A stretch of DNA of 64,000 bases from Limnanthes douglasii subsp. nivea (GCA_036936605.1 JAUPFV010000001.1:210039138-210103137); one strand, 5' to 3'. Shown: positions 32,359 through 45,000, counted from the first letter of the stretch. A program made the numbers and translations. Notes: generated by a model from the sequence alone, not told the origin.

Positions 32359-33940
32359 GGGAAGATCTAGGAAATAAACCCAATATGGTGTTATAGGGCA
32401 CTAAATCCTAGAGTTAAATCAAAGATACCATTTGAGCAGTCTTAAAGAAAATTGGCATATAGACTAAACATTATTCTCTATAATTTTTTATGTTTTGTTT
32501 TTTATCTAATTCTATTAAAATATGTCTATAGTCTCAGAAATATGAATTAAACTGACCTATAAATTTGAATGAATGTAAGAATATTTTAATATATTCTATT
32601 ATTGGGCGACCAAATTTTTTTTAGCAATTAAAGTAAATTTAGAAGTAGATAGAAGAGAAGACTTATCTCTTTATGGAAAGATGACAACCTTGAAGCCTTT
32701 TTTTCGTGGAAATCGGCCTTGTCATGACTGAAGTTGCTCCATTTTACTATGCTGACCTCCGTATATGACTTTTGGTTGAAGTCATTTGGTGGATGCTGTC
32801 TTGAGTCTGGTCTGATGGAGATTTATTAAATATCGGGTTGAGCCTGATATCCTTGGGTGGATATAAGAATGTTCTTCTGATTTTTGGGTAGAATAGGGAA
32901 ATACTCTTCAGTTTTTGCGTATTCTATCTCTACTAAAGCTTTTCGTTGATTTAATTCTCTCAGTCTTGGTCTTTAGTTTAAGGTTTATTCTCCTTATTTC
33001 GCCTAGATATCCCGATTTGATGTAAATGCTGCCACTAGAGGAGATTTTAGTGGTAGATACTTCATTATTGCTAAAGATTTAACCAGAGCGGTAATAAGAC
33101 CTCTCTCAATAGCTGATTTAGGGTTAGACGAGCTATTTTGGATTTGGTTTTGAAGAGTGACGGAAATTTGCGTTCTTGGAGCTTATCTCTCATCTCTCCT
33201 CCATTTCCGACATTAAGCTTTCGATAATTAATTATTTTTTAAAATTTTAAATTTCATATCTTTCAAATTTTAACTTATTTTTTTTTCAAAAATACACATA
33301 TTTTTATTTCTTATAGACGAACAAAACAAAATTCATGATTAATATTTTTCGAGATTTTTCTCTTCGTATTTGCGCAACCAAATACATGTAATTTCAATTG
33401 GAACATGGTTGCTTTTTCCGACTAATTTTACGACCAAAATGTACGTATTTTTACAACTGGAACACCGTCAAAATTTATTTATTTATTAGAAAACGTTAGT
33501 TGTTTTACACCCAATTGGAAGATGTGTATTTTAACTGTTTTGTTTCGATACTGTGGGCATAATATTTTTTTAATATACATTTCTGTTGAAAATCTTACAT
33601 AAATTATAGGTTTCAAAGACAATTAAAATTGAAATAAAATTAGAGGGAAATTAATTGAGTGATTCAAGAATTTTAAAGAGAGAAGCAGAAGATGTTCAGT
33701 GAAATATTACAAGCTGAAAAACCATCGAAAACTTCTATTATGTTATTTATAAATTTTGTAAAAAATGTGTGGGCTTTGTATTGAGTGTTCTTGTAATTCA
33801 TTGTAATTGTCTCATTTATAAAAATAGATATATTGCCCGTAGATGTACAATTACTCAATAATTGAGACCACGTAAATCATGTGTCAATTGTTTTTTTTAA
33901 GAGATGAAATGCATATATGAAACTTGATTCCCAATCTTAT
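32357..33940. other. AT-rich stretch without recognised gene
   Basis: No open frame here shows a recognisable family. The part 32640-33180 is somewhat richer in GC and could be decayed transposon DNA, but I cannot assign it. Confidence 0.45.
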
Positions 33941-35600
33941 ATGTGATTTTTCCTAATAAGTGATATGCTGAGCATGCATCTGAAAATTAATTGACTATTG
34001 GTGATCAATACGAAGATAAAAGACAAGGATAAGTGAAGATGAGTTCAATGAAGTTTGATCTTGAGAGATTCACTAAAGATAATGATTTTAATATCTATTG
34101 AATTAAATCAAAACTCTCTTTATATAATATGGAATTGATGAGACAGCTTTGAGAGAGATATACGCAAAAGTGATATCCAAGGCCCATAATGTTCTAATTT
34201 TGATCTTGGGGGATAAAATACTTAGATAGGTATATGTATTATCTACTGCTATGATGGTTTGAAATAAGCGTGAAGCTATTTACCTTTAAAAAATTTGGCA
34301 CATAAATTATATCTCAAGAATTAATTAATAATCTTACCACAGATGACAACAAAAAGATTAGAAATCTTAGAAGATTTGAACATGGTCATTCTCGTTTTGA
34401 ATGTAATAGGAGTCAACGTCGAACATGAGGATCAACCAATTATCCTATTGATTTCTTTATATAAAGTGTAAGAGCAGTTTGTTGTTAGTATTTCTCTGAA
34501 AAAACATTTTCTTACTATTAGAGAAACAAATAGTGCTCTAAATTTAAAGGGTCTTCAAAGGAAAACTGATTGAAGAGTAACTCTAGTGGAGATGGCTTGC
34601 ATATGAGATGACGACCTGGTAAAATATTCAAACAATAAGATTACTAGTTCGAGAGTGAAATGTTGGTTCTGAAAGAACGAATGACATATCGTGAAGAACT
34701 ACGGTGAGTGAAAGAAGAAAGATAATCGATGAAATTTTGAAGCTAGCGATGCTTCAATCGTTTCTGATGGTTGTGACTTTGTTGATGTATTGACAACTTT
34801 TATTTCTAGATTTGGTAATAAAGACTATCGGACTTAGGAGCTTCATTACATATGACATCTATCAAACACTGGTTTGAGTACTTGAGGAAGTTTGAGAGTG
34901 ACAACGTCAAATTAGAGAATGATGAACCCTGTGTTGTAAAAGAATGGGTAGTATAAGACTTAAGTTGTCCACGTGAATTGAAAGAATCATAAAAAATTTA
35001 AGAAAGGTATTTCCATGATATTAAATAAACCTCTTATCTATAGGAATGTTATAATTATAGCACTAGAGATGGTAGACTTAATGTTCTACAAGGCTCACTA
35101 GTTGTTATGAAAGTTAATGAAATAAATTATGTGTTATTTCTTCATTGATCTATAGTGATTAGAGGTGTGTCTACTATTGATAGTGATTCTACAAAGTTGT
35201 GGCATATGAGGTTAGGAAATTAAAATTAGAAATGACTAAATGAACTTAATAAACAAAAAAAATTTGATAGTGATAAAGTTATGTAGCTAACCTTTTGTGA
35301 TAATCATGCGTTAGAAAAAAGTAAAACCCTTACGTTTGCAACCAACAACAATACAAATCTAGATGTTCTTGAGTATGTTCATTTAGAACTTTGGTAATGT
35401 TCAAGATATCCTATCATAGGAGGTAATATGTACTTATATTTTTATTGATTATTATTCAAGCAAAGTATCTATTTTACTAGTGAAGTCTAAAGATGAAGCA
35501 TTTCATGTCTTTAAACATCCAAAGAAGAAGGCGGATAATCAGTCTCGAAAGTATCTCAAGAATTTAACAGCTAGAAGTTTTAAAGATTCTACAACACACA
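33941..35600 (+). mobile_element. Heavily decayed Ty1/copia remnant
   Basis: From the ATG at 34039 the text MSSMKFDLERFTKDNDFNIY resembles a copia gag start. RNLRRFEHGHSRFECNRSQR (34350-34430) may be the zinc-knuckle area. LGASLHMTSIKHWFEYLRKF (34840-34900) corresponds to the protease DSGASLHMT region. GVSTIDSDSTKLWHMRLGN (35160-35220) is a pre-integrase motif, and KVSILLVKSKDEAFHVFK near 35460-35515 is integrase. Each piece is interrupted by stops. No LTRs or RT were recognised. The copy is older than the others judging by the number of lesions. Confidence 0.65.
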
Positions 35601-36205
35601 AATAATGTCTACGGTTTTTAAACATGGTTATGAGTGCAAAAATTGATAAATCAAGATTAACTTTGTTCTCATGAAAGGATCATAAATGATACTTTTTAAA
35701 ATAAATATCTGAGATGAGTATGTATGGTGGTGGAAACAATATGAGTTATTTAAATGGATGATCCATCACCGATCATGACATCATCAGATTATTGTTACAA
35801 ACTTGAATAACATGGTGAGATGTTCGATTATTCAGTATTAAATTAGGTGTAGTGTTGTTGCCAAGAACAACATGATTGACTCATGGTTGCCCGAGTATGA
35901 GGAGGGAATATCCTTGAGGATGGGATGTCAATGATTATTGATTATTAGTCAACCAAAAAATCGTGCATCGTTTGGTAGTGTGTTATCGAGTGTCACATGT
36001 TTGACAACGACCCAAATAAAATTCAAATTGACATTAATCATGAGAAGAATTTACAGTTATAAGACCTGACTTTTATGGATTGATGGTTCATAATTAGTGA
36101 TATAAAAAAGATCGAGTGTAAGAGACGATGGTGATGTTACGAGAAACCGTTGATAATGATAGTATCATTGGTAGAAGAGAAATTTGTATAAGAAATTATT
36201 AAAAG
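35601..36205. other. Spacer without recognised gene
   Basis: No coding region could be assigned between the copia remnant and the solo LTR. Confidence 0.5.
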
Positions 36206-36612
36206 TGGTGATGATTATTATCGCCTGAGGGTAGGCTTGTAATTTGTTTGGTGTTTAATAGTAGTATGTGAGTGTTTTATTTTTAGTGTAGAGAGTAGAG
36301 AGATAATTAAGCTGGCTGGTAGCAGTTAATTCTCATTACCCACACTTAATGCAGGTGGTTGGGTATTTATACCCTCATGTTTGGGCCCTTATGGGCTTTC
36401 GGGTCATGTTAAATGGACCCGGGTCACGTTCAAAGACCCATGAGTTCTAAGTAGGAGAGCAAGTAGCTTAGTCAAGTAGTGTTTAAGTTTTTTAGTACTT
36501 TTGTCATAGTTCGAACAGTCCTTTGGGCTAAGTGATCGAAGTGATCTGTCGGTCCGGAGAGCTTGGACCGATCTGTCCTTGTCCGGGGAGCATGCAGAAT
36601 TCGGACTCGTCA
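36206..36612 (-). repeat. Solo LTR of the Tat-like gypsy family
   Basis: This 407-bp stretch starts TGGTGATGATTATTATCG and ends GACTCGTCA. It aligns over its whole length to the 407-bp LTRs at 49753 and 59752 (for example GCAGGTGGTTGGGTATTTAT and CTAAGTAGGAGAGCAAGTAG are shared). No element-internal sequence flanks it. AAAAG before and GAAAG after may be the TSD with one change. It is in the same orientation as the flanking LTRs of the minus-strand element. Confidence 0.9.
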
Positions 36613-37226
36613 GAAAGGATTTGTTTTGTACTTATAATAAACAAATAAATTACTTTTTACATGCAATTTTATAGATGAGATGCATTATAAAATCATTTAT
36701 AACTATATACATCATATTATAAATATATTGAACATGGTAAAAGAACAATTAGAAAAACATTTAATACAAAAAACATAATAATATTTTGAAAGCTTATTTT
36801 ATTCCTCATTAAAATATAAAAAAATCTAAATCTTCTAGTTTCAACATTTTCTAAATTAAACTTTCTAAAAACAGTATCGTAACAGATTCGTGTTTTATAT
36901 TAAAAAAGGTGAAAGTTGAATTTTGGTTGAACCCGATGCAACATGTTTAATATTTAAAAATATTTTAAAAAATATATTTTGAATTTTGCGGTAAAAGGTT
37001 AAATCTTTTTTACAAAATATATAATCATACCCAAAGGCATTTGAAAATTTTACGTCTATAATTATTTGTTATAGCAGTATGAGTGGCTCTAAAATTGAAA
37101 AACAATGTTTTAAATGTGTAGGTGAATTCAAAAAGTTTGCAAACATTGCCTAAGATGATTTATAATTTTGGTTTGCACAATACATGATCCGGAATAAAAA
37201 AAGTAAAAGATTTTATAACCATAAAA
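36613..37226. other. AT-rich spacer without recognised gene
   Basis: No gene or repeat was recognised in this very AT-rich part. Confidence 0.5.
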
Positions 37227-37370
37227 TGATAGAATATGATTTTTTTTATATTTACTATATCTTATTGCCTAATTAGTAGCTTTCTAAAGTATAGCCTAAT
37301 TGGTAGCTAATGACATATATTACCTTTTGTTAATGAGAAAGACACGAAATTATATTTATTCACGATATCA
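37227..37370 (+). repeat. 5' LTR of the short-LTR copia element
   Basis: This copy has TGATAGAATATG at the start and CACGATATCA at the end. It matches the copy at 40799 with small insertions and deletions. Confidence 0.75.
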
Positions 37371-37479
37371 GATTAGGATTAGGGTATCTTTATTCTTTAT
37401 TCATTCGCCTTACTACGTTGTCGTCTTCTCATTTCTTACTCTGCTTGATTCTTCATTCTCCTATAGTCATTTCCGTCAA

Positions 37480-39480
37480 CATAGGAGAATCTAGTACCAA
37501 AACTTCATCTTCCTCTTTTCACCATGAACTTGTTGTTTCTAACATCAAGATGCATGTTCCTATAATTTTGAAGATAGAGAACGTTCAATATGTCAATTAA
37601 GCAGAATTACTTAAGGTTCATTGTCGCCTCTCACAAAGTTCTTCATCACATTATCCCGTAAAAAACGGAGAAAGGGAAAGATAAAGAGATGAATCCTCTT
37701 ATCGATGACGAACAAGAGATATGGGATACCTTAGATGTTATTATGGCTTAATGGATTTATTCTACCATCTCCACCGATCTTTTGACCAGTTTTATTAAAG
37801 CATACGTTCCAGGTTGTAACTCTGTGGAATCGTCTTCGCGATTTGTTTAAAGATAATACAATTTCTCGTGTCATTTCTTTGGAATACGAGGTCAACAACA
37901 CTTATTTACGGGATTTCTCGTCAGTCTATGCTTATTTACAATACCTCAAGACTCTCTCCGACCAACTCAAGATTGTGGGGCACCGCTATTGAACAATCTG
38001 CTGGACGTGGAGGCTACCGTAGAGGTGGTCAAAATTCAGATGGTGATCCATTTTGGGCGATGCCTCCTTAGTGGGCTTGGATGTAGACAACTTGGAGCGT
38101 ACCCCATGCCCATACTCGATGCAATCTTGGGGCAGTCTTACTAGACTATGACAGCCTAAAATCTTGGGCTCTAGAACCCTGCAATAGCAACAACAAGCAT
38201 ATACAACCTTTCAGTGGACTCCGACGATATAGAATCGGTTATGCACACTGTGTCTTTGTCACAACAGAATCCTAACTCGTATATGGATACCAAGACAACT
38301 TCTCATATGATGTCCTCACAAGGTAATATCACGTCTTATATTTATATGAGTAATAATAATGGAGTTCCCGTTGGTAGTTGTTCGTCAATTCTAATTCGTG
38401 GTTACGGTCATACTTCATTTTCTTCCCCGAACCCACCTTTAACACTAAATCATGTCTTGCATACACCTAAATTTATTAAAATTTACAACTGATAATCATG
38501 TGTTGGTGGTGTTTGATCCTTCTAGTTTTTTGGTGCATGATTTAGAAACGGGGAAACGTCTAATGAGATGTGATAGTACAAGCCCCCTCTACTTTATTAC
38601 TTCTTCTAGTCCGACTTTGACCGCTTCCTCCACTTCATGCATTGCATCCACTCTTTAGCATGACCGTCTGGTTCACCCAAGATTCTCAGTTTTAGCTATT
38701 CTTCGGCAAAATATATTGATTGATTATAATAGTCCATCTAAGTCAACTATTTTTCGATCGTGTGTTGTTGAGAAACATATAAAGTTGTCTTTTTGTTCCC
38801 TCAACTCCTATTACTTATATGTCTTTTGGTATTATTCATAATGATCTTTGGAATTCTCCATATTTGATTTTTTTAGGCCATCGATATATGCTTCTCTTGG
38901 ATGATTATTTAAAATTCTTGTAGAATTTTCCCATTGCTAATAAATCACAAGTTTTCTTAATTTTTACAAAATTCCAAGCTCATATTTGTACCCAGTTTGA
39001 TTGAGATATCAAATCAATACTATGCAACAAAGAGGAGAGTTTGATAATCATTCGTTTGGAAATTTTGTGATTCTTATGGGTATTTCGTTTTTTATGTCCC
39101 CATACCTTCTCACAAAACGGGAAGGCCGAAATAAAAATTTGATCCATTAATAATATCATGCGCACACTTCTCATTCATGTATCTTTGCCACTTTCTTTGT
39201 GACATCATACTCTTCATATGACAACCCACTTACTTAATATTATTTCCAATAAATTGGTTGCCAATTAGTCCTCTCTCCAAATTCTCTATCATCGTGTTCT
39301 ATCTTACTCACACATTCGGGTTTTTGGGTGCTTGTATTTTCCCTTGTTTCCGTCTAGTATGATTCAAAAGTTATAAGCTTGTTTGACTCTTTGCGTTTTC
39401 TTGGGTTATCCCCAAAATCATAAAAGCTATAAGTATTTTGATTTATCCACTAATAAAATCATTCTTTTTCGTTATGTTCA
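37480..39480 (+). pseudogene. Copia gag, protease and integrase remnants
   Basis: VTLWNRLRDLFKDN and SVYAYLQYLKTLSDQLKIVG (37810-37980) belong to the gag UBN2-type region. YMDTKTTSHMMSSQGN (38280) is the protease with DTGAT changed to DTKTT. LTLNHVLHTPKFIKIYN follows. LHDRLVHPRFSVL (38660) is the pre-integrase segment. Integrase is heavily damaged; HRVLSYSHIRVFGCLYFPLF (39291-39350) marks its end. Several frames are needed. Confidence 0.7.
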
Positions 39481-39559
39481 ATTTGATTAAACCATCTTTC
39501 CATTTTCCAAATTTCGTTCGTCTCATACCAGGGATTATGATGTTTTAGGTAATGGTGTG

Positions 39560-40800
39560 TCTCCATATTTAATCCATCAATACCAAAAACCACAACCTAT
39601 TGATCCTTCTCATACGGTCCACTCGGTTCCTACATCTTATGTGGCCGATTCTCCCACATCAGAACACATCCCAGTTTTTTCACAATCTTTATCAACACCT
39701 CAACAATCTTCATCAACCCATCGGGCGTGATATGAAAGATTTGTTTTTTCTGCCAATATTGGTTTGTCTAACAGCAAGTTGGATACTTCATTATTTATCT
39801 AATTAGAAGGGCCTGATATGGTTTACTTTTTGTTATATGTTGATGACATTATTTTGAGAACTTCATCTGATACTTTCTGCAAAACCATCATGGTGCATCT
39901 TAGCTCTGAATTTGCTATGAAGGATTTGGACTTATTGCACTATTTCATTGACATAGGTGTGACTTGGCACAAATGCGGATTATTTTTATTTCAGTGAAAA
40001 TATATTGAGGACGTTATCCAACGGGCTGGAATGAATTCCTGCAAGACGACTCTCACTCTTGTTGATACAGAGCCAAAAGTTAGTGCCACTAAAGGTGGGT
40101 TGTTTGTTGATCCGACACTGTACTACAGCCTCGCTGGTGCACTCCGATATTTTACATATACCCGGCCGGATATCTCTTACGTTATCCAACATATTTTTCT
40201 ACATGTGCATGAATGTCGAGACGAACATATAAATGCTTCAAAGCGAATCATACATTATATCTAAGGAACTCTACATCTTGGACTACATCTCCCTCTTTCT
40301 TCCATTACATCTTTTCTGTTGTATACAGATGCGGATTGGGGAGGGTGTCCAGATACTCGAAGTTCCACGTTAGGATAGTGTGTCTTCTTGGGTGACAACT
40401 TGATCTCGGGGTCATCAAAACACCAACCTACTCTCCCTTGATCTAGTGCAGAAGTTGAACACATAAAGGTAGCAAATATTGTTGTTGAGTCTTGCTAGTT
40501 GTGTAACCTTCTTCTGGAACTCTATTGTCTCATCGGTAAAGCTACATTGGTGTATTGTGATAATGTGAGTGATATTTATCTTTTCGGGACTCTCATCCAA
40601 CACTAGCGCACGAAACATATTGAAATGAATATCCATTTTGTTCAAGAAAAAGTGACGCAATGTGCAGTTTGGGTTCGACACGTGCCTTCTAGGTACCGAA
40701 TTGTCGATATTTTCACGAAAGGACTGCCTCTTGTCTTATTCGATGATTTCCGGACGAGTCTCAATGCTCATGAAATTCCAATTTTGACTACGGAGAAGTG
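39560..40800 (+). pseudogene. Copia reverse transcriptase (palm deleted) and RNase H remnant
   Basis: The linker PSHTVHSVPTSYVADSPTSE is followed at about 39735 directly by FSANIGLSNSKLDTSLFI, so most of the RT fingers and palm is gone. LLYVDDIILRTSS then shows an intact YVDD box. GALRYFTYTRPDISYVI and TDADWGGCPDTRSSTLG (RNase H) follow. SSAEVEHIKVANIVVE and VPSRYRIVDIFTKGLP close the domain near 40730. At least four in-frame stops are present. Confidence 0.8.
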
Positions 40801-40963
40801 ATAAAATACGAAATATGTGCTATATTTAGTATATCTTATTGCCTAATTAATAGCTGCCTAAATTATGGCCTAATTAATAGGTAATGACTTTTATATATTG
40901 TGTTTTGTTAATAAAAAACCCACAAAATTATATTATTTTATAAATGATGAATTCGTCGTATCA
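40799..40963 (+). repeat. 3' LTR of the short-LTR copia element
   Basis: This copy runs from TGATAAAATACG to TCGTCGTATCA and follows directly after the RNase H end and a purine-rich stretch. Confidence 0.75.
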
Positions 40964-41610
40964 ATTTACATATGAATCGAGATCCTAATGTTTAAAATTA
41001 GGTTCAAAATAGTTGTATGATTTTTTACTATTCCGTTTTTTTACATTTAATTTTTCGATTTTAAAATTATCGTTTTAAATTTGTCGATTTAACAAAACTT
41101 ATAAATTCAATTCATAAATTTGATAAAATCTATATAGTCCATAAACTTCAACTCTTGATGTTATGAACTGAATTTAACAAATCGATGAACCTAAGATAAT
41201 AATTATAAAATCGAAAAACTAAATAGAAAAAATAAAAAACTTTTCAACCTAAACCTCTGAATTCACTTACTTATCATAAGATCTTTTGATTTACTTCTCC
41301 TCTGAATTCTATTCGTGTATAAATTACCTCGTATCCTGATACATCCTAGAGGATAGGACTCTCCTTACTTTGTTGTATGTCATGTTATTATCAATTGGAT
41401 GATCATTTTGAAAAGAATTGGTCACTAATAATAAAGATAAACTAAAAGCTACACGACAATATTACGTGTTTTAAACTAATCATTATATTTTTTTTATTCT
41501 CTCTTTATTAGATGTAAATACATCTTTTATATATCAAATTTAAATGAAAACAAATCTAAATACAATCGGTTGCCAATAGAGACAATAATGCCATTGGATT
41601 TGGTTATGAT
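40964..41610. other. AT-rich spacer without recognised gene
   Basis: No gene or repeat family was recognised. The last bases GTTATGAT (41603-41610) are the left TSD of the next element. Confidence 0.5.
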
Positions 41611-43096
41611 TAGGGTTGTTAATGGTTCCTCGGAACCGGGAACCGGACCGGAACCGAACCGGTAAGGACCGGACCGAGAACCGGACCGAATCTTAACGGT
41701 CCGGTTCGCGGTTCCATTTTAAAAACCGAAACCGATAAAGAACCGAAATAGTAAAACCGGTAAGAAACCGAACCGATAAACCGATTAGGAACCGAGCCAT
41801 AAAAAAACTAATATATATATAACAAAACTATTCATATAAGAATACACAAACAGAATAAAAATTGAATATTTAATATACTATGATTATTTTTTTAAGTTAA
41901 AATTAAATTATGTTCATTACATTTGAAGAAGTTTGTATTGAATTCCGACACAAGACGTCTCTTGCTTTCAGGTTCTTTTCTCTCTTTCTCAGAATCGTCA
42001 ATTCCAGAGGAGCTCGAATCTTGTGAGCTTCCTCCGGTTTAGTTCTTGGGTCTTATGAGAACCATTTATTGAGGCTTGGAAGTTTGAGATAAAAATGATC
42101 ATAAAAAATGAGATAGATGGTCTTTTTAACTGCTCTCTCACCTTCGATATTCACCTTGCTTCTTCAAGTCAGCTCAACTTAAACATAACAGACTCTTATA
42201 AAGATGATTATGGGTATTCTAGGCATGGTTTCTGCATAGCTGAAGCATGGCCATGGCTCTTCGTTTAAAGTGTCAACCCGTGAGATAATCAAAGAAACTT
42301 GACATATTGTATAACAGATTACTATAAGTTGTGCGAAGGAGGTAGGTTTTGAGGCGATGAATGCTTTTTCTGAATCACAAGGGATCACGATGGACATTTC
42401 TCACTGCAAAGCTTACTTTAAATAAGATTTGGATTGCTCATGGGTGATGTTCCTGTTAATTCAGCAAAGCCTTATACCCACATGAATTTGAGTGGTGAAT
42501 TAGTACATGATGTCTCTGTTAATGTTGTAAAGTAACTGAAATTCCTTGCAAGCATGATTGCTATGAAGCATGGTCTATCTATCACTGTTGAAGAGCAAAC
42601 CATACGTGGAGTGCAACGGGAGGCTGTCAAGGGAGGAGAAGATAGTGCATAAGGTGAAAAACATTATGTGCTTGAGGTGCCAGGTAGAAGGACATCGATA
42701 AAAGAAAGAAAATGCAATTTGTTTATAGGTCTGTCTTATGTTTGGATCAGTTAAGGGCCCTGTTTTCAAACAGGGATGTTGATTTTAGCTAATACGAGCT
42801 GTTCTGTTTAAAAAAAAGTTTGTATTGAATCCCACATCGCTTAGGTGAAACATGAAATAAAACTCCTAAAGCTATATAAATGAGCACAAACCACATCATC
42901 TTTATTACCAAACTTTTCAAAAGGGTCATAGAAAAACCTGGATGGCCCATACCAAATTTTAGCCTTTTAATAGTTAAAATATTTTTGATTGTCGGTCCAG
43001 AATCGAAATCTTGTCGGTTCGGTCCGAACCGACAAGGTTAGCGGTTTGGTCCGGTTTTTTTGAAACCCGGACCAAACCGGACCGATAACAGCTCTA
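41611..43096. mobile_element. Non-autonomous hAT-like element with 8-bp TSD
   Basis: The left end TAGGGTTGTTAATGG and, on the other strand, the right end TAGAGCTGTTATCGG form imperfect terminal inverted repeats. GTTATGAT (41603-41610) and GTTTTGAT (43097-43104) form an 8-bp TSD with one mismatch, the size typical of hAT elements. Both subterminal regions are filled with ACCGG/CCGGT and GAACCG motifs. No transposase is encoded. Without the LINE fragment nested inside it would be about 600 bp. Confidence 0.75.
41929..42833 (+). mobile_element. 5'-truncated LINE fragment nested in the hAT-like element
   Basis: AAGTTTGTATTGAATTCC (41929-41946) and AAGTTTGTATTGAATCCC (42816-42833) are an 18-bp TSD with one mismatch. 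The insert between ends in an A run (42809-42815 and on into the TSD). Its coding text is too broken to assign, but the A tail, the long TSD and the size of about 0.87 kb fit a truncated LINE or retroposed transcript. Confidence 0.7.
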
Positions 43097-43104
43097 GTTT
43101 TGAT

Positions 43105-43539
43105 TTATGGGTTGGTATTATTAAACATGAGCGCTTTTTTCTCTCACCTTATAATTTCTATTAAATATGTTTTACAGCTTTTTTTTTCCTTTCTCATTTG
43201 TTGTTTTGTTAATCTATCTAATATTATCTTAATTTTTTTTTGTTGTTTTTCGTTAATTAACAATTGTTTAGAAGTTTTTTTTAGGATTCTTTCTTCTAAT
43301 CAAGTTTAATATTAGTCTCATAGTTTTTTAATCATAAACTCAAGAATTCAGCAGAGGATTACTTCTGTTTAACCTCACCTGAATTATCCTTAAGCTCAAG
43401 TTTCGATATATATTTCTCCATCACTTCCTCAGAAGCTTAATCGATGTGTTGGAAATTAATCCTTCTGTACTTTTCTAGAATGTAGGAGTTCATCCATACG
43501 TTCTTCAGAATGTATCCGCTTCTTTAGAACGCAATATTC
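43105..43539. other. AT-rich spacer without recognised gene
   Basis: T-rich sequence with no assignable gene. Short open frames here are low-complexity. Confidence 0.45.
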
Positions 43540-43806
43540 AATCAATTGGCTTCTTTAAATGTAGAATTGCGCTAAAAAACATTAAACAAAGACAACAAAG
43601 TTTTGTGAAAGGGTTAATTTCATTTCACTAACATAATATCTTATATATTACATTGTAGAATGACTCAAATATAAACGGAAGAAAACGGCTTCAAACGGCT
43701 TCAAACTGTTTCTATATTAGTTTTCTCTACTAAATTTATTTTTTAAAGCCCTGTTTGATATTTTTATTTTTCCCAAGTCTTGACTATAAAATTTAATCTT
43801 ACATTT
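43540..43806 (-). repeat. Left arm of a large inverted repeat
   Basis: The reverse complement matches 45062-45330 closely, for example TTAATTTCATTTCACTAACA and TTTTTCCCAAGTCTTGACTA. The inner 200 bp are nearly gap-free, the outer part has indels. It is probably an LTR copy in reverse orientation. Confidence 0.85.
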
Positions 43807-43860
43807 CTCTCCCTCAATTTTGTAGTCACTCAGTTATCCATCTCTGAATCTGACTTCTCA

Positions 43861-44560
43861 TTTTATGGAATTATTGAAGTTTATATGTCCTCATTCTTCA
43901 TTAGATTCAATCTTATGTGAATATTATCTTCTACTTGTACCTACAATTTGTAGCAAAATGACCAAAGTTATTGTAATTGTAACATCTGACCTTTTTATGT
44001 CAAAGGTAGAATTCTGCTTCGTGTGTCTCTCACCTTTGTTGATGGAATTATTTTTTCCTCGACCATTATCCCTGTCTCGCCCTCTTCCATTTCCTAGGCC
44101 TCTTCCTCTGTTACCGTAACGACATTGGTCACTGTTTTGCACATTTGTCTTTGCGTACAAGATTTTTTCAACACCTTTATTATCCTCAAACTTTGTTATA
44201 TTATCTTCAAAGGCTTTTAAAGAGCCTGCAATTTCTTCCAAAGACACGGAGGAGATATCACCAAACTCTTCAATAGTCGTGGCCACTGGTATGAATTTTG
44301 ATGACACCGATCTCATCAATTTTTTGATACACAACCATTGAAACGTTTTCTCTAAGAGACCTTATCCTAAGGACTATCAAGGTCATATTTTTTGTGTACT
44401 CATCAACGGATTCATTCTCAACAATGTCCATGTTGTCTAGTTTTCTTCTTAACACATGAGTTCTGAATTTAACTGCTCGATCTTCTCCAACATGAGTCTA
44501 TTTCAACGCATCCCACACTCCTTTTGCGGTGTCTTTATCCAGAACTGGATATAGTGCCTC
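43861..44560 (-). pseudogene. Copia gag fragment (UBN2-type)
   Basis: On the minus strand LRRKLDNMDIVENESVDEYT and LIVLRIRSLRENVS are followed, after a frame change near 44290, by KLMRSVSSKFIPVATTIEEF. DISSVSLEEIAGSLKAFED and a Gly/Arg-rich stretch (RYGNRGRGLGNGRGRDRDNG) close the readable part. These are typical of copia gag. Protease and all of pol are absent. It would be the RNA-packaging protein of its element. Confidence 0.75.
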
Positions 44561-44743
44561 TTCATTCAACCCTCGGTAGAGAACAACGAGTAGGAAAGCT
44601 TGTATCAGACAATTGTGGGTACTGGAAAGATAGAGATTTCTCCCTGCGACCAGATCTACTTTCACAAACTCCTATCTGCATGCTCCCGCTGCCTCTCACC
44701 AGACTGGCTTAACTATCATCACGTCCTTGCTGTGAAATTGTGG

Positions 44744-45000
44744 CTCTAATACTAATTGTTGGTGAGCGTACGGTCCTCACGGACTAGCAAGATATTTGTC
44801 CGCTCTGGGCCTCAGGCCCGCACAGGTTTTCTCTTTGGGATGACACTCCCAAAATGCCTCTTGTTAGTTGAGGTTGAGCCACAATTATATACACTCACTT
44901 ATTTTGGATCTTACCAATGTGGGATTGAGGGTCCTCTATGGGAGGAATATTATACTTCAACACTCCCTTTTAAACTGTATCCCATCAATCACAACAAATT
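44744..45000 (-). repeat. LTR and primer-binding site of the copia gag fragment
   Basis: GGCTCTAATACTAATTGTTGG (44742-44762) resembles the very common GCTCTGATACCAATTGTTGG, the complement of an LTR end ...CAACA followed by TGGTATCAGAGC. The sequence to the right (GTGAGCGTACGGTCC, CCAATGTGGGATTGAGG) would be the 5' LTR of a minus-strand copia element whose gag is at 43861-44560. The outer border is uncertain. Confidence 0.5.

Larger units (their letters stand above)
37227..40963 (+). mobile_element. Ty1/copia element with very short LTRs
   Basis: Two direct repeats bound the element: 37227-37370 (144 bp) and 40799-40963 (165 bp). Both start TGATA and end ATCA, and share ATATCTTATTGCCTAATTA and GGTAATGAC/GCTAATGAC text. 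Between them lie gag, protease, integrase and RT-RNase H remnants in copia order. Stops and frame changes are frequent, and most of the RT palm is missing. GACTACGGAGAAG before the 3' LTR could be the polypurine tract. The flanks TAAAA and ATTTA do not form a TSD. Confidence 0.8.

Noticed and set aside
33673..33858. Short minus-strand ORF in AT-rich DNA
   Set aside because: No homology, no neighbours in the same direction, and expected by chance in this composition.
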